This document shows positions 45,341 through 54,719 of a DNA stretch of 64,000 nucleotides, one piece after another. The notes under the pieces were generated by a model that was not told the DNA's origin, did not search any database, and was given only the letters and a program-made list of their open reading frames with translations. How positions within the stretch are numbered: position 1 is the first letter of the stretch; each line of letters begins with the position of its first letter. Made by a program: the position numbers and the translations under genes. Source of the stretch: Mixta tenebrionis (GTDB lineage Bacteria; Pseudomonadota; Gammaproteobacteria; Enterobacterales; Enterobacteriaceae); NCBI RefSeq assembly GCF_006517625.1, contig NZ_VHQI01000005.1, positions 310,341-374,340 on the forward strand, in the 5' to 3' direction.

Positions 45341-45432
45341 TAACGTGAAAACAGCGAAGCCTCGCGCAAGCCGCTACGGATACGCTTTACGGGCGGGCGT
45401 GGGTTAATTGCTAACGCTCCATACAGGAGATA

Positions 45433-45822
45433 TCAAGCAGTAGGGAACGCGCTGTCGCGCGCCCTTCTTTTATTGCTGCTGGCGCGCCTCGCTGCCTCGC
45501 CGGCGCTGCGTACCCAGTCAAGCAGCGCCTCCTGATCTTCCAGCAGGCCATCCGGCAGCGTGTAAAACGACAGCGCCACCGCTTTTAACGTGCCGTTGGC
45601 GCTACGTCGGGTATAGGTAAAAGGGGAACAGCCAGCGGCAATAAAGCGATCGCGGTTAAGGGCGTCGGTTTTTAAAAACACCACGCCTGCGTGGTCGATT
45701 AACAGCACCATCAGGCCATCCTGAAACAGCGCCGTGCTGTTAAACATGCGCCGGATGGCGAAGCGCCCCAGCGGCGCCAGCTGATCGAGAATAAAATCGG
45801 TTAACTCATCGGATGCTTTCAT
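45433..45822 (-). CDS. TfoX/Sxy N-terminal domain protein
   Basis: A 129-residue protein containing only the TfoX N-terminal domain ('DFILDQLAPLGRFAIRRMFNSTALFQDGLMVLLIDHAGVVFLKTDALNRDRF'). Full Sxy/TfoX competence regulators have a further C-terminal domain, so this is a single-domain relative of unknown function. The C-terminal tail is basic and probably disordered. AAGGAGAG precedes the ATG. It is 73 bases downstream of fhuE with an inverted repeat between them. Confidence 0.85.
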   Translation of the reverse strand: MKASDELTDFILDQLAPLGRFAIRRMFNSTALFQDGLMVLLIDHAGVVFLKTDALNRDRFIAAGCSPFTYTRRSANGTLKAVALSFYTLPDGLLEDQEALLDWVRSAGEAARRASSNKRRARDSAFPTA

Positions 45823-45839
45823 GGTTTCTCTCCTTTAGC

Positions 45840-45869
45840 GGCGCGGCGGCCGGTATTCTCCGCCGCGCC
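45840..45869 (-). repeat. Strong inverted repeat between fhuE and the TfoX-domain gene
   Basis: GGCGCGGCGG and CCGCCGCGCC form a perfect 10-bp stem around a 10-base loop. There is no T run, so it is an mRNA-stabilising or attenuating hairpin rather than a standard terminator. Confidence 0.6.
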
Positions 45870-45895
45870 TGGAGAGCGGATTAACCGCTTAAAGA

Positions 45896-48100
45896 TCAGA
45901 AGCGATAGCTGGCGCTGACCGAGAAGTTACGCGGCGCGCCATATACCAGATACTGGCTGACGCTGGTGTCATACTTTTTATCAAACAGGTTATTCAGGTT
46001 CGCCTGCAGCGAAAGCTGCTTCGTTACCTGATAGCGGCCAAACAGATTCACCAGCGCATAGCTGCCCTGCTCAGCATGCCAGCTGCCGTTGCCCTCCGGC
46101 GCGCCGACGTTCTGCCAGATCTTATTCTGCCAGTTAACTCCGCCGCCCAGCGTAAGATCGCTCAGCGACGGCGGCGTCCAGGCGGCGAACAGCTTGACGG
46201 TGGTGCGCGGCTGCGTCGGGTTTACCGCCTTGCCTTCGCCATCTTCCGCTACATAGCGCGTTGCGCCAAGCGTCATCTGCAGGCTATCGGTCACCGCGCC
46301 GTTGATTTCAAACTCCACGCCCTTGCTGACGGTGCCCTGAGTGGCATAGTAAGCGCTTTCGGTGGTGCCTGGAATCATCTCGCCGGTGGTTTGCGCCACG
46401 TTATCCTGCTCGATGCGGAACAGCGAAACCGAAGTCGTCACACGGCTGTTCAGCCAGTCCGCTTTTACTCCCGCCTCATAGTTTTTACCGGTAACCGGCG
46501 ACAGATAGTGGCGGTTGATATCGCGGTAGGTTTGCGGATTAAAAATCGAGGTATAGCTGGCGTAGGCGGACCAGGCTTCATTAATGTCATAAACCAGCCC
46601 GGCGTAAGGCGCGACTTTGCTCTTTTCCAGATTCTGCGACAGCGTGCTGGTGCTCCACTGGGTATAGCGAGCGCCCACAATCAGATGCAGCGGATCGGCC
46701 AGCGAAATACGCGTGGCGCTGTAGGCCGATTTCTGATGGATAGTATCTTCCTGCGCCAGACTCAGCGCGCCCCAGTTGGTTTCCGGGAAGCTGCTGTTCC
46801 AGTTATTAAAGTTGCCCACCTCCTCCGCCGAAAGGTTGGCGAAGGCGCTCATATAGCGGTTGTGCTGGCGACTATAGCTGACGCCCGCCATCAGCTCATG
46901 CTGACGGCCAAACAGCTGATAGGGTCCGCTGGCGAAGGCGTCGACAGCATGTACCTTGCGCTTGCCGGTGTTGTAGCCGGTGCCGCCGACTACCGGATAA
47001 CCGGCATAGGAGCTGACGCCCAGCCCGCTGTTGCGGTCGAAGTAGCCATCGATATAGAGCATTTTACTGTCAAGTTCGGTTTCCGTATGGGTGCCGTTCA
47101 GCGTGAATTGCCAGCCATTGTCGAAACGCTGCTTCAGGGTGGCGAACACTTTTTTCGACTGTTTATCGCTGTAAGCCCAGTCAGGCGCGGTGCTGAAGCT
47201 GCGGTGATAATCGGTTTTACCGCCGTCGCGATACCAGCGCGGCAGGCCGCCCCACGGCGGGCTGTCGGCATTGGTTTCCTGATAGTCATAGCCGAGCGAT
47301 AAGGTGGTGGAATCCGTCAGATCGGCATCCACCACGCCGTAGATAAACTTCTTGTTGGCGCTGTAGCGATCGATATAGCTATCGTTATCCTGATAGCCGG
47401 CAATCATACGCCCGCGCACGTTGCCGGATGCGGTTAACGGCGCGGAAAGATCGAGCACATAGCGCTGCTTATCCCAGCTGCCGTAGGTGGCGGAAACGTT
47501 GCCGGTAAACTCGCGGCTGTCGGCATGCTTGCGCACCATATTAACCGACGCCGAGGGATTGCCCGTTCCGCTCATCAAGCCGGTCGCGCCGCGCACCACC
47601 TCGATACGCTCGTAAATTGCGGTATCGGCGGCGGAATCGCCCAGGTTCCAGCGTTCTTCAAACACGGTGGGAATATCATCCACCATATAGTTATCGATCA
47701 GAAAGCCGCGTGAATAGAAGGTGCTGCGATCGTAATCCGCTACGCTTTCGCTGACGCCGGTGGTGTTTTTCAGCACGTCGCCCAGCGTTTGCAGCTGCTG
47801 GTCCTGCATGCGCTGCTTGCTGATGATGCTGACGGACTGCGGGATATCACGCGCGGTCATGGTCATTTTGGTGCCCGCCTGGGTGACCGGTACGCTGTAG
47901 TCGCTTTGCTGAGTCGCGTCAGGGCTGTCGCCTGCGGCCTCAACTATCAGCGTATCCTCTTTTTCCGCCGCCGTAGCGCCGGGAAGAAAAAGCGCGGCGG
48001 CTACCAGCGTAGCCAGCGGCGTAAGGAGCAGCCCCGCATTTTTTACTGATACAGACGCACAAGCGCGCCTTTCCCTGTGGTTTGTTAAAAGTGCGAGCAT
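45896..48100 (-). CDS. fhuE: TonB-dependent ferric coprogen/rhodotorulic acid receptor
   Basis: A 734-residue outer-membrane siderophore receptor that reads as a close relative of E. coli FhuE along its length. It has a signal peptide (about 1-45), TonB-box-like 'DTLIVEA', plug domain ('GTKMTMTARDIPQSVSIISKQRMQDQQLQTLGDVLKNTTGVS', 'YSRGFLIDNYMVDDIPT', 'VEVVRGATGLMSGTGNPSASVNMVRK') and 22-stranded barrel ending 'NFSVSASYRF' with terminal Phe. It imports ferric hydroxamates such as coprogen and ferrioxamine-like compounds. AAGG precedes the ATG. A Fur-like site lies upstream. Confidence 0.95.
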   Translation of the reverse strand: MLALLTNHRERRACASVSVKNAGLLLTPLATLVAAALFLPGATAAEKEDTLIVEAAGDSPDATQQSDYSVPVTQAGTKMTMTARDIPQSVSIISKQRMQDQQLQTLGDVLKNTTGVSESVADYDRSTFYSRGFLIDNYMVDDIPTVFEERWNLGDSAADTAIYERIEVVRGATGLMSGTGNPSASVNMVRKHADSREFTGNVSATYGSWDKQRYVLDLSAPLTASGNVRGRMIAGYQDNDSYIDRYSANKKFIYGVVDADLTDSTTLSLGYDYQETNADSPPWGGLPRWYRDGGKTDYHRSFSTAPDWAYSDKQSKKVFATLKQRFDNGWQFTLNGTHTETELDSKMLYIDGYFDRNSGLGVSSYAGYPVVGGTGYNTGKRKVHAVDAFASGPYQLFGRQHELMAGVSYSRQHNRYMSAFANLSAEEVGNFNNWNSSFPETNWGALSLAQEDTIHQKSAYSATRISLADPLHLIVGARYTQWSTSTLSQNLEKSKVAPYAGLVYDINEAWSAYASYTSIFNPQTYRDINRHYLSPVTGKNYEAGVKADWLNSRVTTSVSLFRIEQDNVAQTTGEMIPGTTESAYYATQGTVSKGVEFEINGAVTDSLQMTLGATRYVAEDGEGKAVNPTQPRTTVKLFAAWTPPSLSDLTLGGGVNWQNKIWQNVGAPEGNGSWHAEQGSYALVNLFGRYQVTKQLSLQANLNNLFDKKYDTSVSQYLVYGAPRNFSVSASYRF

Positions 48101-48554
48101 GTTTTACCTTCGCGAAATTTTTTTATTTTTTGCTATCCCTACCCGCGCCGCCTTGCGGCTGGCGCACGATACGAATGCGGTATTCCCTGCGTCAACAGCC
48201 ACTGCCGACGTGTAAACCTTCCCTGAACGCAACCCGGCTACGGGGTTGACCCCTGCCCCTAATATTGCGAATGAGAACTTTAATCATTTATATTCATACT
48301 GTAAATGGCTATTGCTGACGGTAAGAAAAACTAAAGTGGCAAGGGAGTTGTGCGCTATGGATAGGGGTACGGCAAGGCGAAGCGAGTTTAACCTCCGCTG
48401 CTTTTGTACGGCATAAGCAGCCAGAGGGAAATAAGCAGCCAGACGGAAGATCGACGAACGCGAATTGTCACACCGGCTGGAGAAGGTAAAAGCACCCGAT
48501 CGGGAGCGTCAAATCATGCAGGGTGATTTGGCGCCCCGGCACAAGCCAGCCGTT
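48101..48554. other. fhuE promoter region and fhuE-yehS gap
   Basis: 454 bases without a gene. The part near fhuE carries the Fur-like site. A near-direct repeat AGCAGCCAGA-GGAA occurs at about 48,417-48,446. Nothing else recognised. Confidence 0.6.
48272..48286 (-). promoter_or_regulatory. Fur box candidate upstream of fhuE
   Basis: TGAGAAC-T-TTAATCA fits the Fur 7-1-7 inverted repeat TGATAAT-N-ATTATCA at 10 of 14 positions, with an AAT-rich surround. It is 172 bases before the fhuE start, and fhuE is Fur-repressed in E. coli. Confidence 0.55.
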
Positions 48555-49019
48555 TTAAGCCGGACGCAGGCGGCTGGTTAAGCCGCGCAGGAAATAGCGC
48601 AGGAACTGATCGCCGCACTCGCGATAGTTTTTATGATCCGGCGCGCGCATCATAGCGGTAATTTCCGACATCGAAATGCGAAACTGCTGGGCGGTGAGGA
48701 TAGCCAGGATATCGTCCGTTTTCAGCGCGAAGGCAACGCGCAGCTTTTTGAGGATAATATTATTGTTAAGGCGGCGCTCCGCCTTTAACGGCGGCATAGA
48801 TTCATCTTTGCCGCGCCGATGGTAAATCAGGCCGTTAAGAAAGCAGCTCATGACCACGTCAGGACAGGCGACAAAGCCCTCCTCTTCTTCTTTCAACACG
48901 TAGCCCGCAACCTGCTCCGCCGTTACCGTCGTATCGGCCAGCGCCAGAATGGCGACTATATCGTTGTTGTTTAGCTTCAGCATGTAGCGCAGGCTACGCA
49001 GCACATCGTTGTTTACCAT
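48555..49019 (-). CDS. yehS: DUF1456 family protein YehS
   Basis: A 154-residue protein made of two DUF1456 repeats: 'VLRSLRYMLKLNNNDIVAILALAD' and 'ILKKLRVAFALKTDDILAILTAQQF', each an all-helical unit. The function is unknown. In E. coli it lies next to yehT/yehU (btsR/btsS) exactly as here, and it follows btsR by 70 bases on the same strand. GAGAGAG precedes the ATG. Confidence 0.92.
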   Translation of the reverse strand: MVNNDVLRSLRYMLKLNNNDIVAILALADTTVTAEQVAGYVLKEEEEGFVACPDVVMSCFLNGLIYHRRGKDESMPPLKAERRLNNNIILKKLRVAFALKTDDILAILTAQQFRISMSEITAMMRAPDHKNYRECGDQFLRYFLRGLTSRLRPA

Positions 49020-49089
49020 CGCTCTCTCTTTATTCTTCCGGCGTATAAAGCGGGCAGTATAGCGATCTCTGCGCGCTTGACGAGCAAAA

Positions 49090-49818
49090 CTACGCGCTTT
49101 TCAGCCCCAGCGCCTCTTTCAGGCTTTTCAGATAGCGGCGGCTGACCGGTACTTTTTGCCCGGCGCGCAGCAGCAGCTCCGCCTGTCCGTTTTCCAGAAA
49201 ACGGATCTCTTTCAGCTGCGCCATATTAACCAGATACTGCCGATGGCAGCGTATCAACGGCGTACGACACTCCAGAGTGCGCAGCGTCAGCTCGGTAAAG
49301 CCTTCCGTACCGTCCACGCCGGTGACGAAAACGCCGCTTACGCGACTGCTGACGTAGGCGACCTCCGCCATCTGCAGCAGCCAGATGCGGCTGTGCCCGC
49401 TACAGGGGATAAATTTCAACGCCTGCTGATTTTCCGGCAGCAGCGCCAGATCCTGCGCGCCGCGATGGTGACGCAGCCGCGTCAGGGTTTTCTGCAGCCG
49501 CCCGGCGTCAACCGGCTTAAGCAGATAGTCAAAGGCGTGCGCCTCGAACGCCTGCACGGCGTATTCATCAAAGGCGGTCAGGAAAACAATGTGCGGACGC
49601 CGCTCGCTATCCAGCATGCCCGCCATCTCCAGCCCGGAAATACGCGGCATCTGAATATCAAGAAACAGCACGTCGGGGCGCAGCCGGTGCACCGCGCCGA
49701 TCGCCTCCACCGCGTTAGCGCTTTCGCCCACGATGTCGATGCCCTCTTCCTTTTCCAGCAGCACGCGCAGATTCTCCCGCGCCAGCGGCTCATCATCGAC
49801 AATTAATACCTTTAACAC
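49090..49818 (-). CDS. btsR: Pyruvate-responsive response regulator BtsR (YehT)
   Basis: A 242-residue LytTR-type response regulator. The receiver domain has 'VDDEPLA', phospho-acceptor Asp54 ('[15 protein letters not shown]') and Lys in '[10 protein letters not shown]'. The C-terminal LytTR DNA-binding domain includes '[47 protein letters not shown]'. In E. coli BtsR activates the pyruvate transporter gene btsT. It overlaps the btsS 3' end. Confidence 0.95.
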   Translation of the reverse strand: MLKVLIVDDEPLARENLRVLLEKEEGIDIVGESANAVEAIGAVHRLRPDVLFLDIQMPRISGLEMAGMLDSERRPHIVFLTAFDEYAVQAFEAHAFDYLLKPVDAGRLQKTLTRLRHHRGAQDLALLPENQQALKFIPCSGHSRIWLLQMAEVAYVSSRVSGVFVTGVDGTEGFTELTLRTLECRTPLIRCHRQYLVNMAQLKEIRFLENGQAELLLRAGQKVPVSRRYLKSLKEALGLKSA

Positions 49819-51500
49819 GTCTTCTCCTCCAGCGGCAAACGCAGGGTCACACAGGTAAACTGCTCAGGAATGCAGCTTACGCTGATGCCGCAGTCGTCGC
49901 CGAAACGGGCGCGCAGGCGTTTATCCACCAGGCTCATTCCCAGCCCGCCTGCGCCTTCAGGTTGCCGATAAAGACCGGCGTTATCTTCTATTTTTACCAG
50001 CAGCCGATCCTGCTGCTGCGTAGCGCTGAGCCTGATCTCACCAACGCCCAGCAGCTGCGAGGTGCCGTGTTTAATGGCGTTTTCCACGATCGGCTGCAGC
50101 GTGAAGGCGGGCAGCCGCACCTGCGCCAGCGCCTGCGGCACATCCAGCGACACCTGCAGCCGCGCCTGAAAGCGCGCCTGCTCAATTTGCAAATAGGCGT
50201 TTACATGCTCAATTTCATCCGCCAGCGTGACCACTTCGCTGGGCCGCTTGAGGTTTTTACGAAAAAAGGTAGAGAGATATTGCACCAGCTGCCCCGCCTG
50301 CTCGCTGTCGCGCCGGATAACCGCCATCAGCGTATTCAGCGCGTTAAACAGGAAATGCGGATTCACCTGCGCATGCAGCAGCTTGATCTCCGACTGCGCC
50401 AGCAGCGCCTGCTGGCGTTCATACTGCCCCGCCAGGATCTGCGCCGAGAGCAGCTGTGCGATACCCTCGCCCAGCGTGCGGTTAATGGAGCTGAACAGGC
50501 GATTTTTCGCCTCGTACAGCTTAATGGTGCCGATAACGCGCTGGGCTTCGCCGCGCAGCGGGATCACCAACGTCGAACCCAGCTTGCAGTGCGGATGCAG
50601 CGAGCAGCGGTAAGGCACTTCGTTGCCGTCGGCGTACACCACCTCCCCTTGCTCAATGGCGCGTCGCGTCCAGACGGAGGAGATGGGCCGCCCCGGCAGA
50701 TGGTGATCGCCGCCGATGCCGGTAAAGGCGAGCAGCTTTTCGCGATCGGTGATCGCCACCGCGCCGATATCCAGCTCGCGATAGAGCACCTGCGCCACCT
50801 TCATGCTGTTTTCTTCATTGAACCCCTGGCGCAGGATGCCTTCGGTTGATGCGGCCACCTTCAGCGCGGTGGCGGAAAAAGCGGAACTGTATTTCTCCAG
50901 CATGGCGCGCTTATCCAGCAGGATACGCATAAAGAGCGCGGCGCCGACGGTATTAGTCACCACCATCGGCGCCGCGATGCTGTACACCAGCTTCAGCGCC
51001 TCGTCAAAAGGGCGCGCCAGCAGCAGAATGATCGCCATCTGAATGACCTCCGCCACCAGCGTCACCGCCCCGGCGGTAAGCGGGCTGAAAACCTGACGGC
51101 TGCGTCCTCGTTTGATCAGCACGCGGTGCGCCAGGCCGCCGAGCAGCCCTTCCATAATGGTGGAAACCATACAGCTTACGTCGGTCATGCCGCCCAGCGA
51201 ATAGCGGTGCAGACCGCCGGTCAGCCCCACCAGCCCGCCGACCAGCGGCCCGCCAAGCAGCCCGCCCATCACCGCGCCCACCGCGCGCGTGTTGGCGATC
51301 GAATCGGAAATATGCAGGCCAAACCAGGTGCCCAGCAGGCAAAAGACGGAGAAAACAACGTAGCAGAGGAACTTATGCGGCAGTCGCACCGTGACCTGCA
51401 TCAGCGGAATAAACAGCCGCGTTTTGCTCATCAGCCAGGCGATAACCAGAAATACACACATCTGCTGGAGCAACAGCAGCACCAGATTAAATTCATACAT
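49812..51500 (-). CDS. btsS: Pyruvate sensor histidine kinase BtsS (YehU)
   Basis: A 562-residue LytS-type sensor kinase, nearly identical in layout to E. coli BtsS: six to seven N-terminal membrane helices (5TM-5TMR_LYT), a GAF domain (about 210-350), then HisKA_7TM-like '[25 protein letters not shown]' with the phospho-accepting His, and an ATPase domain with 'IVENAIKHG' and '[12 protein letters not shown]'. It senses external pyruvate. The start at 51500 ([13 protein letters not shown]) is chosen because it matches the E. coli protein; the frame continues 12 codons upstream. Confidence 0.95.
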   Translation of the reverse strand: MYEFNLVLLLLQQMCVFLVIAWLMSKTRLFIPLMQVTVRLPHKFLCYVVFSVFCLLGTWFGLHISDSIANTRAVGAVMGGLLGGPLVGGLVGLTGGLHRYSLGGMTDVSCMVSTIMEGLLGGLAHRVLIKRGRSRQVFSPLTAGAVTLVAEVIQMAIILLLARPFDEALKLVYSIAAPMVVTNTVGAALFMRILLDKRAMLEKYSSAFSATALKVAASTEGILRQGFNEENSMKVAQVLYRELDIGAVAITDREKLLAFTGIGGDHHLPGRPISSVWTRRAIEQGEVVYADGNEVPYRCSLHPHCKLGSTLVIPLRGEAQRVIGTIKLYEAKNRLFSSINRTLGEGIAQLLSAQILAGQYERQQALLAQSEIKLLHAQVNPHFLFNALNTLMAVIRRDSEQAGQLVQYLSTFFRKNLKRPSEVVTLADEIEHVNAYLQIEQARFQARLQVSLDVPQALAQVRLPAFTLQPIVENAIKHGTSQLLGVGEIRLSATQQQDRLLVKIEDNAGLYRQPEGAGGLGMSLVDKRLRARFGDDCGISVSCIPEQFTCVTLRLPLEEKTC

Positions 51501-51725
51501 ACCGACGACCGCGCATGATTGACCAGCGCGTAACATACCCTGCTACAACGATTTTTTCTTTGAAGGGCGGCAAATTATGCCGATCGCGCCGCGGCGGGCG
51601 GGCGCAGGGAGAAGGTGTCTTCGGGGCTTGCTGCGGGCGTGGAGCCGTACAGCGACGGCAGTTAATGACTCTTTTTCTTATATGGCCGCCCCACGGACGC
51701 GGGGCGACGCGGCAAAACCGGCGGC

Positions 51726-52157
51726 CTAGTTTTCCAGGCGGTAATTTAGCGTGATTTCCGCGTTCAGCACCTGTGATACCGGGCAGCCCGCTTTGGCTTT
51801 ATTGATAATTTCATCAAAGGCCGCGCTATCGATGCCCGGCAGCTTAACGGTGCTGTCGAGAGCGATTTTGGTGATGGCGAAGCCTTCGCCCTGCTTATCC
51901 AGCGCAACATCCGCCGTGGTATCGATGCTCTGCGGCGTATGACCCGCCTGCCCCAGCATCATCGACAGCGCCATAGAAAAGCAGGCGGCGTGCGCGGCGC
52001 CGATCAGCTCTTCCGGGTTGGTGCCGGGTTGATCTTCGAAACGGGTGTTAAAACCATACGGCTGCTGCTGCAGCGCGCCGCTTTCGGTAGAGACGGTGCC
52101 TTTACCGCGTTTCAAATCGCCTTCCCAGTGCGCCTGCCCTTTTTTATGAATGGTCAT
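51726..52157 (-). CDS. osmC: Osmotically inducible peroxiredoxin OsmC
   Basis: A 143-residue OsmC. It matches E. coli OsmC from 'MTIHKKGQAHWEGDLKRGKG' to the end. Redox-active Cys59 ('AAHAACFSMAL') and Cys125 ('KAGCPVSQVL') reduce organic hydroperoxides. GGGAGGAAAG precedes the ATG. A perfect sigma-S-type -10 lies upstream, as expected for this stationary-phase gene. Confidence 0.96.
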   Translation of the reverse strand: MTIHKKGQAHWEGDLKRGKGTVSTESGALQQQPYGFNTRFEDQPGTNPEELIGAAHAACFSMALSMMLGQAGHTPQSIDTTADVALDKQGEGFAITKIALDSTVKLPGIDSAAFDEIINKAKAGCPVSQVLNAEITLNYRLEN

Positions 52158-52188
52158 CTTTCCTCCCGTTTTACTGAAATGTACTATC

Positions 52189-52195
52189 AGTATAG
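52189..52195 (-). promoter_or_regulatory. osmC sigma-S-type -10 element
   Basis: On the minus strand CTATACT is an exact match to the sigma-S -10 consensus, 31 bases before the osmC start codon. Confidence 0.6.
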
Positions 52196-52319
52196 TTAGC
52201 CTGCTGCATATCAGCCGCCGGCAACCGCTTACCGCCTCAGATGAAAGCGGCTAACCCGCGCCACGGCACTGCTGCCGGGCCGGAAAAAAATGTAACCAAC
52301 AGCAACCCCTGGAGAGACC

Positions 52320-52499
52320 ATGTATCAGAAAGATGATTTTGTGCAGGCTAAAACCGGCGGCCCGAAAATGCAGGTGTTGCGCACAGAAGGCGATACCCTG
52401 TGGTGCGCACGCATCGACGATGCGGAGAAAAAAGAGATCGAAATCCCGGCCAGCTCGGTCAATCCTTACCGCGAAGAGGGCGATTTCGGCGTCTGCTGA
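52320..52499 (+). CDS. YodC/DUF2158-like small protein
   Basis: A 59-residue protein reading 'MYQKDDFVQAKTGGPKMQVL' then 'RTEGDTLWCARID', with the 'GGPKM.V' turn and following 'CxW/R' strand typical of the YodC (DUF2158) family, an SH3-like small beta fold of unknown role. GGAGAG precedes the ATG. It is divergent from osmC and 195 bases before speG. Confidence 0.75.
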   Translation: MYQKDDFVQAKTGGPKMQVLRTEGDTLWCARIDDAEKKEIEIPASSVNPYREEGDFGVC

Positions 52500-52694
52500 C
52501 CTCGCGAAAAGAGCAAAAAAACGCCATGGACGGAAAAGAACGGCAGCTCAGGGACGGCTTTTTCGCTTTCGCGTTTCCTGCGTTATGCGCCCCGGTTCCA
52601 TCCCGCCTGCGGGCGGTTCAGCCTTCGCGCGCTGTTTACGCGAGGCGCCGGTATCAGCCCGGCAACGATACTGTTTTACTACAAGGATGCCTGT

Positions 52695-53243
52695 ATGAGC
52701 GTGAAACTACGCCCGCTTGAACGCGAAGATTTACATTTCGTCCACCAGCTGGATAACAACGCCAGCGTAATGCGCTACTGGTTTGAAGAGCCCTATGAGG
52801 CGTTTGTCGAACTTTCCGATCTCTATAACAAACATATTCACGACCAGAGCGAGCGCCGCTTTGTGGTGGAAAACGAGGGCGAGAAAGTCGGCCTGGTGGA
52901 ACTGGTGGAGATCAACCACGTGCACCGCCGCGCCGAGTTCCAGATTATTATCGATCCCACTCATCAGGGAAAAGGGCTGGCGAGCCAGGCGGCAAAGCTG
53001 GCGATGGATTACGGTTTTTCCGTGCTGAATCTCTACAAGCTTTACCTGATTGTCGATCAGGAGAATGAGAAGGCGATTCATATCTACAGCAAGCTGGGCT
53101 TTGAGATTGAGGGCGTGCTGCGCCACGAGTTTTTTATTAACGGCGAATACCGCAATACCATTCGCATGTGCATTTTCCAGCACCAGTATCTGCAAAAGCA
53201 TAAAACGCAGACCGGGGCGATGGTGAAACCCACCGCCCAGTAG
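52695..53243 (+). CDS. speG: Spermidine N1-acetyltransferase
   Basis: A 182-residue GNAT enzyme that matches E. coli SpeG throughout: '[42 protein letters not shown]', '[56 protein letters not shown]' (acetyl-CoA loop QGKGLA) and '[26 protein letters not shown]'. It acetylates spermidine and spermine to limit polyamine toxicity. AAGGATG precedes the ATG. Confidence 0.96.
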   Translation: MSVKLRPLEREDLHFVHQLDNNASVMRYWFEEPYEAFVELSDLYNKHIHDQSERRFVVENEGEKVGLVELVEINHVHRRAEFQIIIDPTHQGKGLASQAAKLAMDYGFSVLNLYKLYLIVDQENEKAIHIYSKLGFEIEGVLRHEFFINGEYRNTIRMCIFQHQYLQKHKTQTGAMVKPTAQ

Positions 53244-53281
53244 CCTGATATCACGTCGACAGCCGCGCGTCGGCGCCAGCG

Positions 53282-53704
53282 TTAGCCGCCGCGCGCGCCG
53301 ACCGGGTTGATAACCGGCCGCACCTGCGCAGGCGCAATGTTATACATGCCGCCATAGAAGGGATCGACCAGCAGCCAGCCGGGGAAGCCGCCCAGCGGAA
53401 TATTGCCGAGGATATACCAGAGGTTGGCTTGCTCTTTTAGCGGCAGCGTCAGCGGCACATAGCCGGGACGCTCCAGCATCACCAGATAGCTTTTTTTGCC
53501 GAAGTAGCTGCCGTTGGATTTCGCCAGCTCGACGGTTTGCGGCGTCACGCCTTGCGCGACGGGGCGCCCGGTTTCATCCTGCACCACAAAGGCTGCGCCC
53601 TGCGGAACAGAATCAATATGCACGCTTTGGGTTTCCGAGCCGACAATAGCGGCGCAGCCGCTAAGCAGCGAGGCGGCTGCCAGCGCCAGTAACAGGCGTT
53701 TCAT
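53282..53704 (-). CDS. Small lipoprotein with PEGA-like domain
   Basis: A 140-residue predicted lipoprotein. Lipobox 'LLSGC' gives Cys17 as the lipidation site. The following region ('QSVHIDSVPQGAAFVVQDETGRPVAQGVTPQTVELAKSNG') resembles a PEGA-type beta domain. The C-terminal part ('NIPLGGFPGWLLVDPFYGGMYNIAP') is a glycine/aromatic segment seen in other small enterobacterial lipoproteins. Residue 18 is Ala, so outer-membrane sorting is likely. Function unknown. GGAAAG precedes the ATG. Confidence 0.8.
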   Translation of the reverse strand: MKRLLLALAAASLLSGCAAIVGSETQSVHIDSVPQGAAFVVQDETGRPVAQGVTPQTVELAKSNGSYFGKKSYLVMLERPGYVPLTLPLKEQANLWYILGNIPLGGFPGWLLVDPFYGGMYNIAPAQVRPVINPVGARGG

Positions 53705-53777
53705 ACGCTTTCCTGATTTTTACGGTTAGGTAGTTACTCTAATCGGCAGCGGCGCATATTTCCTTAGGCCCGCCGCG

Positions 53778-54719
53778 TTAGCGGCGGACGGAATGACAGC
53801 AGCGGGCCAGCGCGGCGATATCCTGCGGCGTGGTGCGGCAGCAGCCGCCAATAATTTGCGCCCCCGCCGCCTGCCACTCCGCCAGCTTATCCTGTAGCGA
53901 ACAGCCGGCGGGCGCGCTGTGCCAGCTTTTACTCGCCGCATCATACTGCTCGCCGGAATTGGGGTAGGCCAGCAGCGGTTTATCGGTCAGGCGGCGTAAT
54001 GTTTCCAGCGCCGGGGTAACCTTTTCCAGCGCGATGCAGTTAATACCCAGCGCCAGCGCCTGCGGGCAGCGGTTCAGCAGCGCGGCGACCGCCGTCAGCG
54101 GCGTACCGTCAGAAAGGTGCTCGCTGTCGCGCAGGGTGAAGGAGAACCAGGCGGGCAGCTGGGGAAACTCCGCCAGCAGCGCCTCCAGCGCCTCCAGCTC
54201 AGCGTAAGAAGGCAATGTCTCGCAGGCCAGCAGATCGACGCCCGCCGCCGCCAGCGCTTCAATGCGCGGACGATGAAAGGCCATCATCTCCGCCTGCGGC
54301 AGCGTATAGTCGCCGCGATATTCCGCGCCGTTCGCCAGATAAGCGCCATAGGGCCCTACCGAGCCGGCCACCAGCAGCGGCGCGGCCTGCGGCTGCCGCG
54401 CCAGATAATCCTCGCGCGCCCGTAACGCCAGCTCAGCGCTGCGCGCGATCAGCTCGCGCGCCTGCGCCTCATTCAGCCCGCGCGCGGCGAAGCCCAGCGG
54501 CGTCGCCTGATAGCTGGCGGTGATGGCGCACTGCGCTCCGGCGGCGAAATAGTCGTAATGCACCTGATAAATCAGCTGCGGATCTTCCAGCAGCACTTTC
54601 GCTGACCAGAGCGCATCGGCCAGCCGGCAGCCGCGCGCTTCCAGCTCCGTCGCCAGCGCGCCATCCAGAATCAGCGTGCCGTGACGCTGGAGCAAATCGG
54701 CAATGGGATTAAACAGCAT
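53778..54719 (-). CDS. mmuM: Homocysteine S-methyltransferase MmuM
   Basis: A 313-residue zinc-dependent methyltransferase using S-methylmethionine to convert homocysteine to methionine. N-terminal '[15 protein letters not shown]', '[13 protein letters not shown]', 'LGINCIALE' with the first zinc Cys and '[13 protein letters not shown]' with the paired Cys are all present. It overlaps mmuP by 11 bases and belongs to the mmuPM operon. Confidence 0.95.
   Translation of the reverse strand: MLFNPIADLLQRHGTLILDGALATELEARGCRLADALWSAKVLLEDPQLIYQVHYDYFAAGAQCAITASYQATPLGFAARGLNEAQARELIARSAELALRAREDYLARQPQAAPLLVAGSVGPYGAYLANGAEYRGDYTLPQAEMMAFHRPRIEALAAAGVDLLACETLPSYAELEALEALLAEFPQLPAWFSFTLRDSEHLSDGTPLTAVAALLNRCPQALALGINCIALEKVTPALETLRRLTDKPLLAYPNSGEQYDAASKSWHSAPAGCSLQDKLAEWQAAGAQIIGGCCRTTPQDIAALARCCHSVRR

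Larger units (their letters stand above)
27700..45400. other. AT-rich polysaccharide biosynthesis island
   Basis: This block is visibly far lower in GC than both flanks, has AT-ending codons, and carries a complete ABC-transporter-dependent glycan operon on the minus strand behind a JUMPstart element. The flanking genes (a hydrolase operon and a tfoX/fhuE pair) are ordinary chromosomal genes unrelated to polysaccharides. Horizontal acquisition is inferred from composition and content; I could not identify att sites. Confidence 0.75.
42745..45432. other. Long AT-rich leader and upstream region of the polysaccharide operon
   Basis: About 2.7 kb with no convincing full-length gene. It contains the JUMPstart/ops element (44116-44156), a short possible leader ORF (43781-43834), decayed minus-strand membrane-protein-like fragments at about 43.57-43.83 kb (two hydrophobic stretches broken by stops) and a weak ORF with a promoter-like sequence near 45.05 kb. 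Much of it may be decayed coding DNA. Confidence 0.6.

Noticed and set aside
27700-45400. Possible Wzx/Wzy-dependent O-antigen cluster
   Set aside because: No flippase, polymerase or chain-length regulator is present; the Wzm/Wzt pair indicates the ABC-dependent route.
42745-45432. Insertion sequence remnants in the AT-rich region
   Set aside because: I looked for transposase-like frames and terminal inverted repeats and found none I could support.
46076-47302. A 408-codon plus-strand frame
   Set aside because: Antisense to fhuE, which matches a known receptor over its full length.
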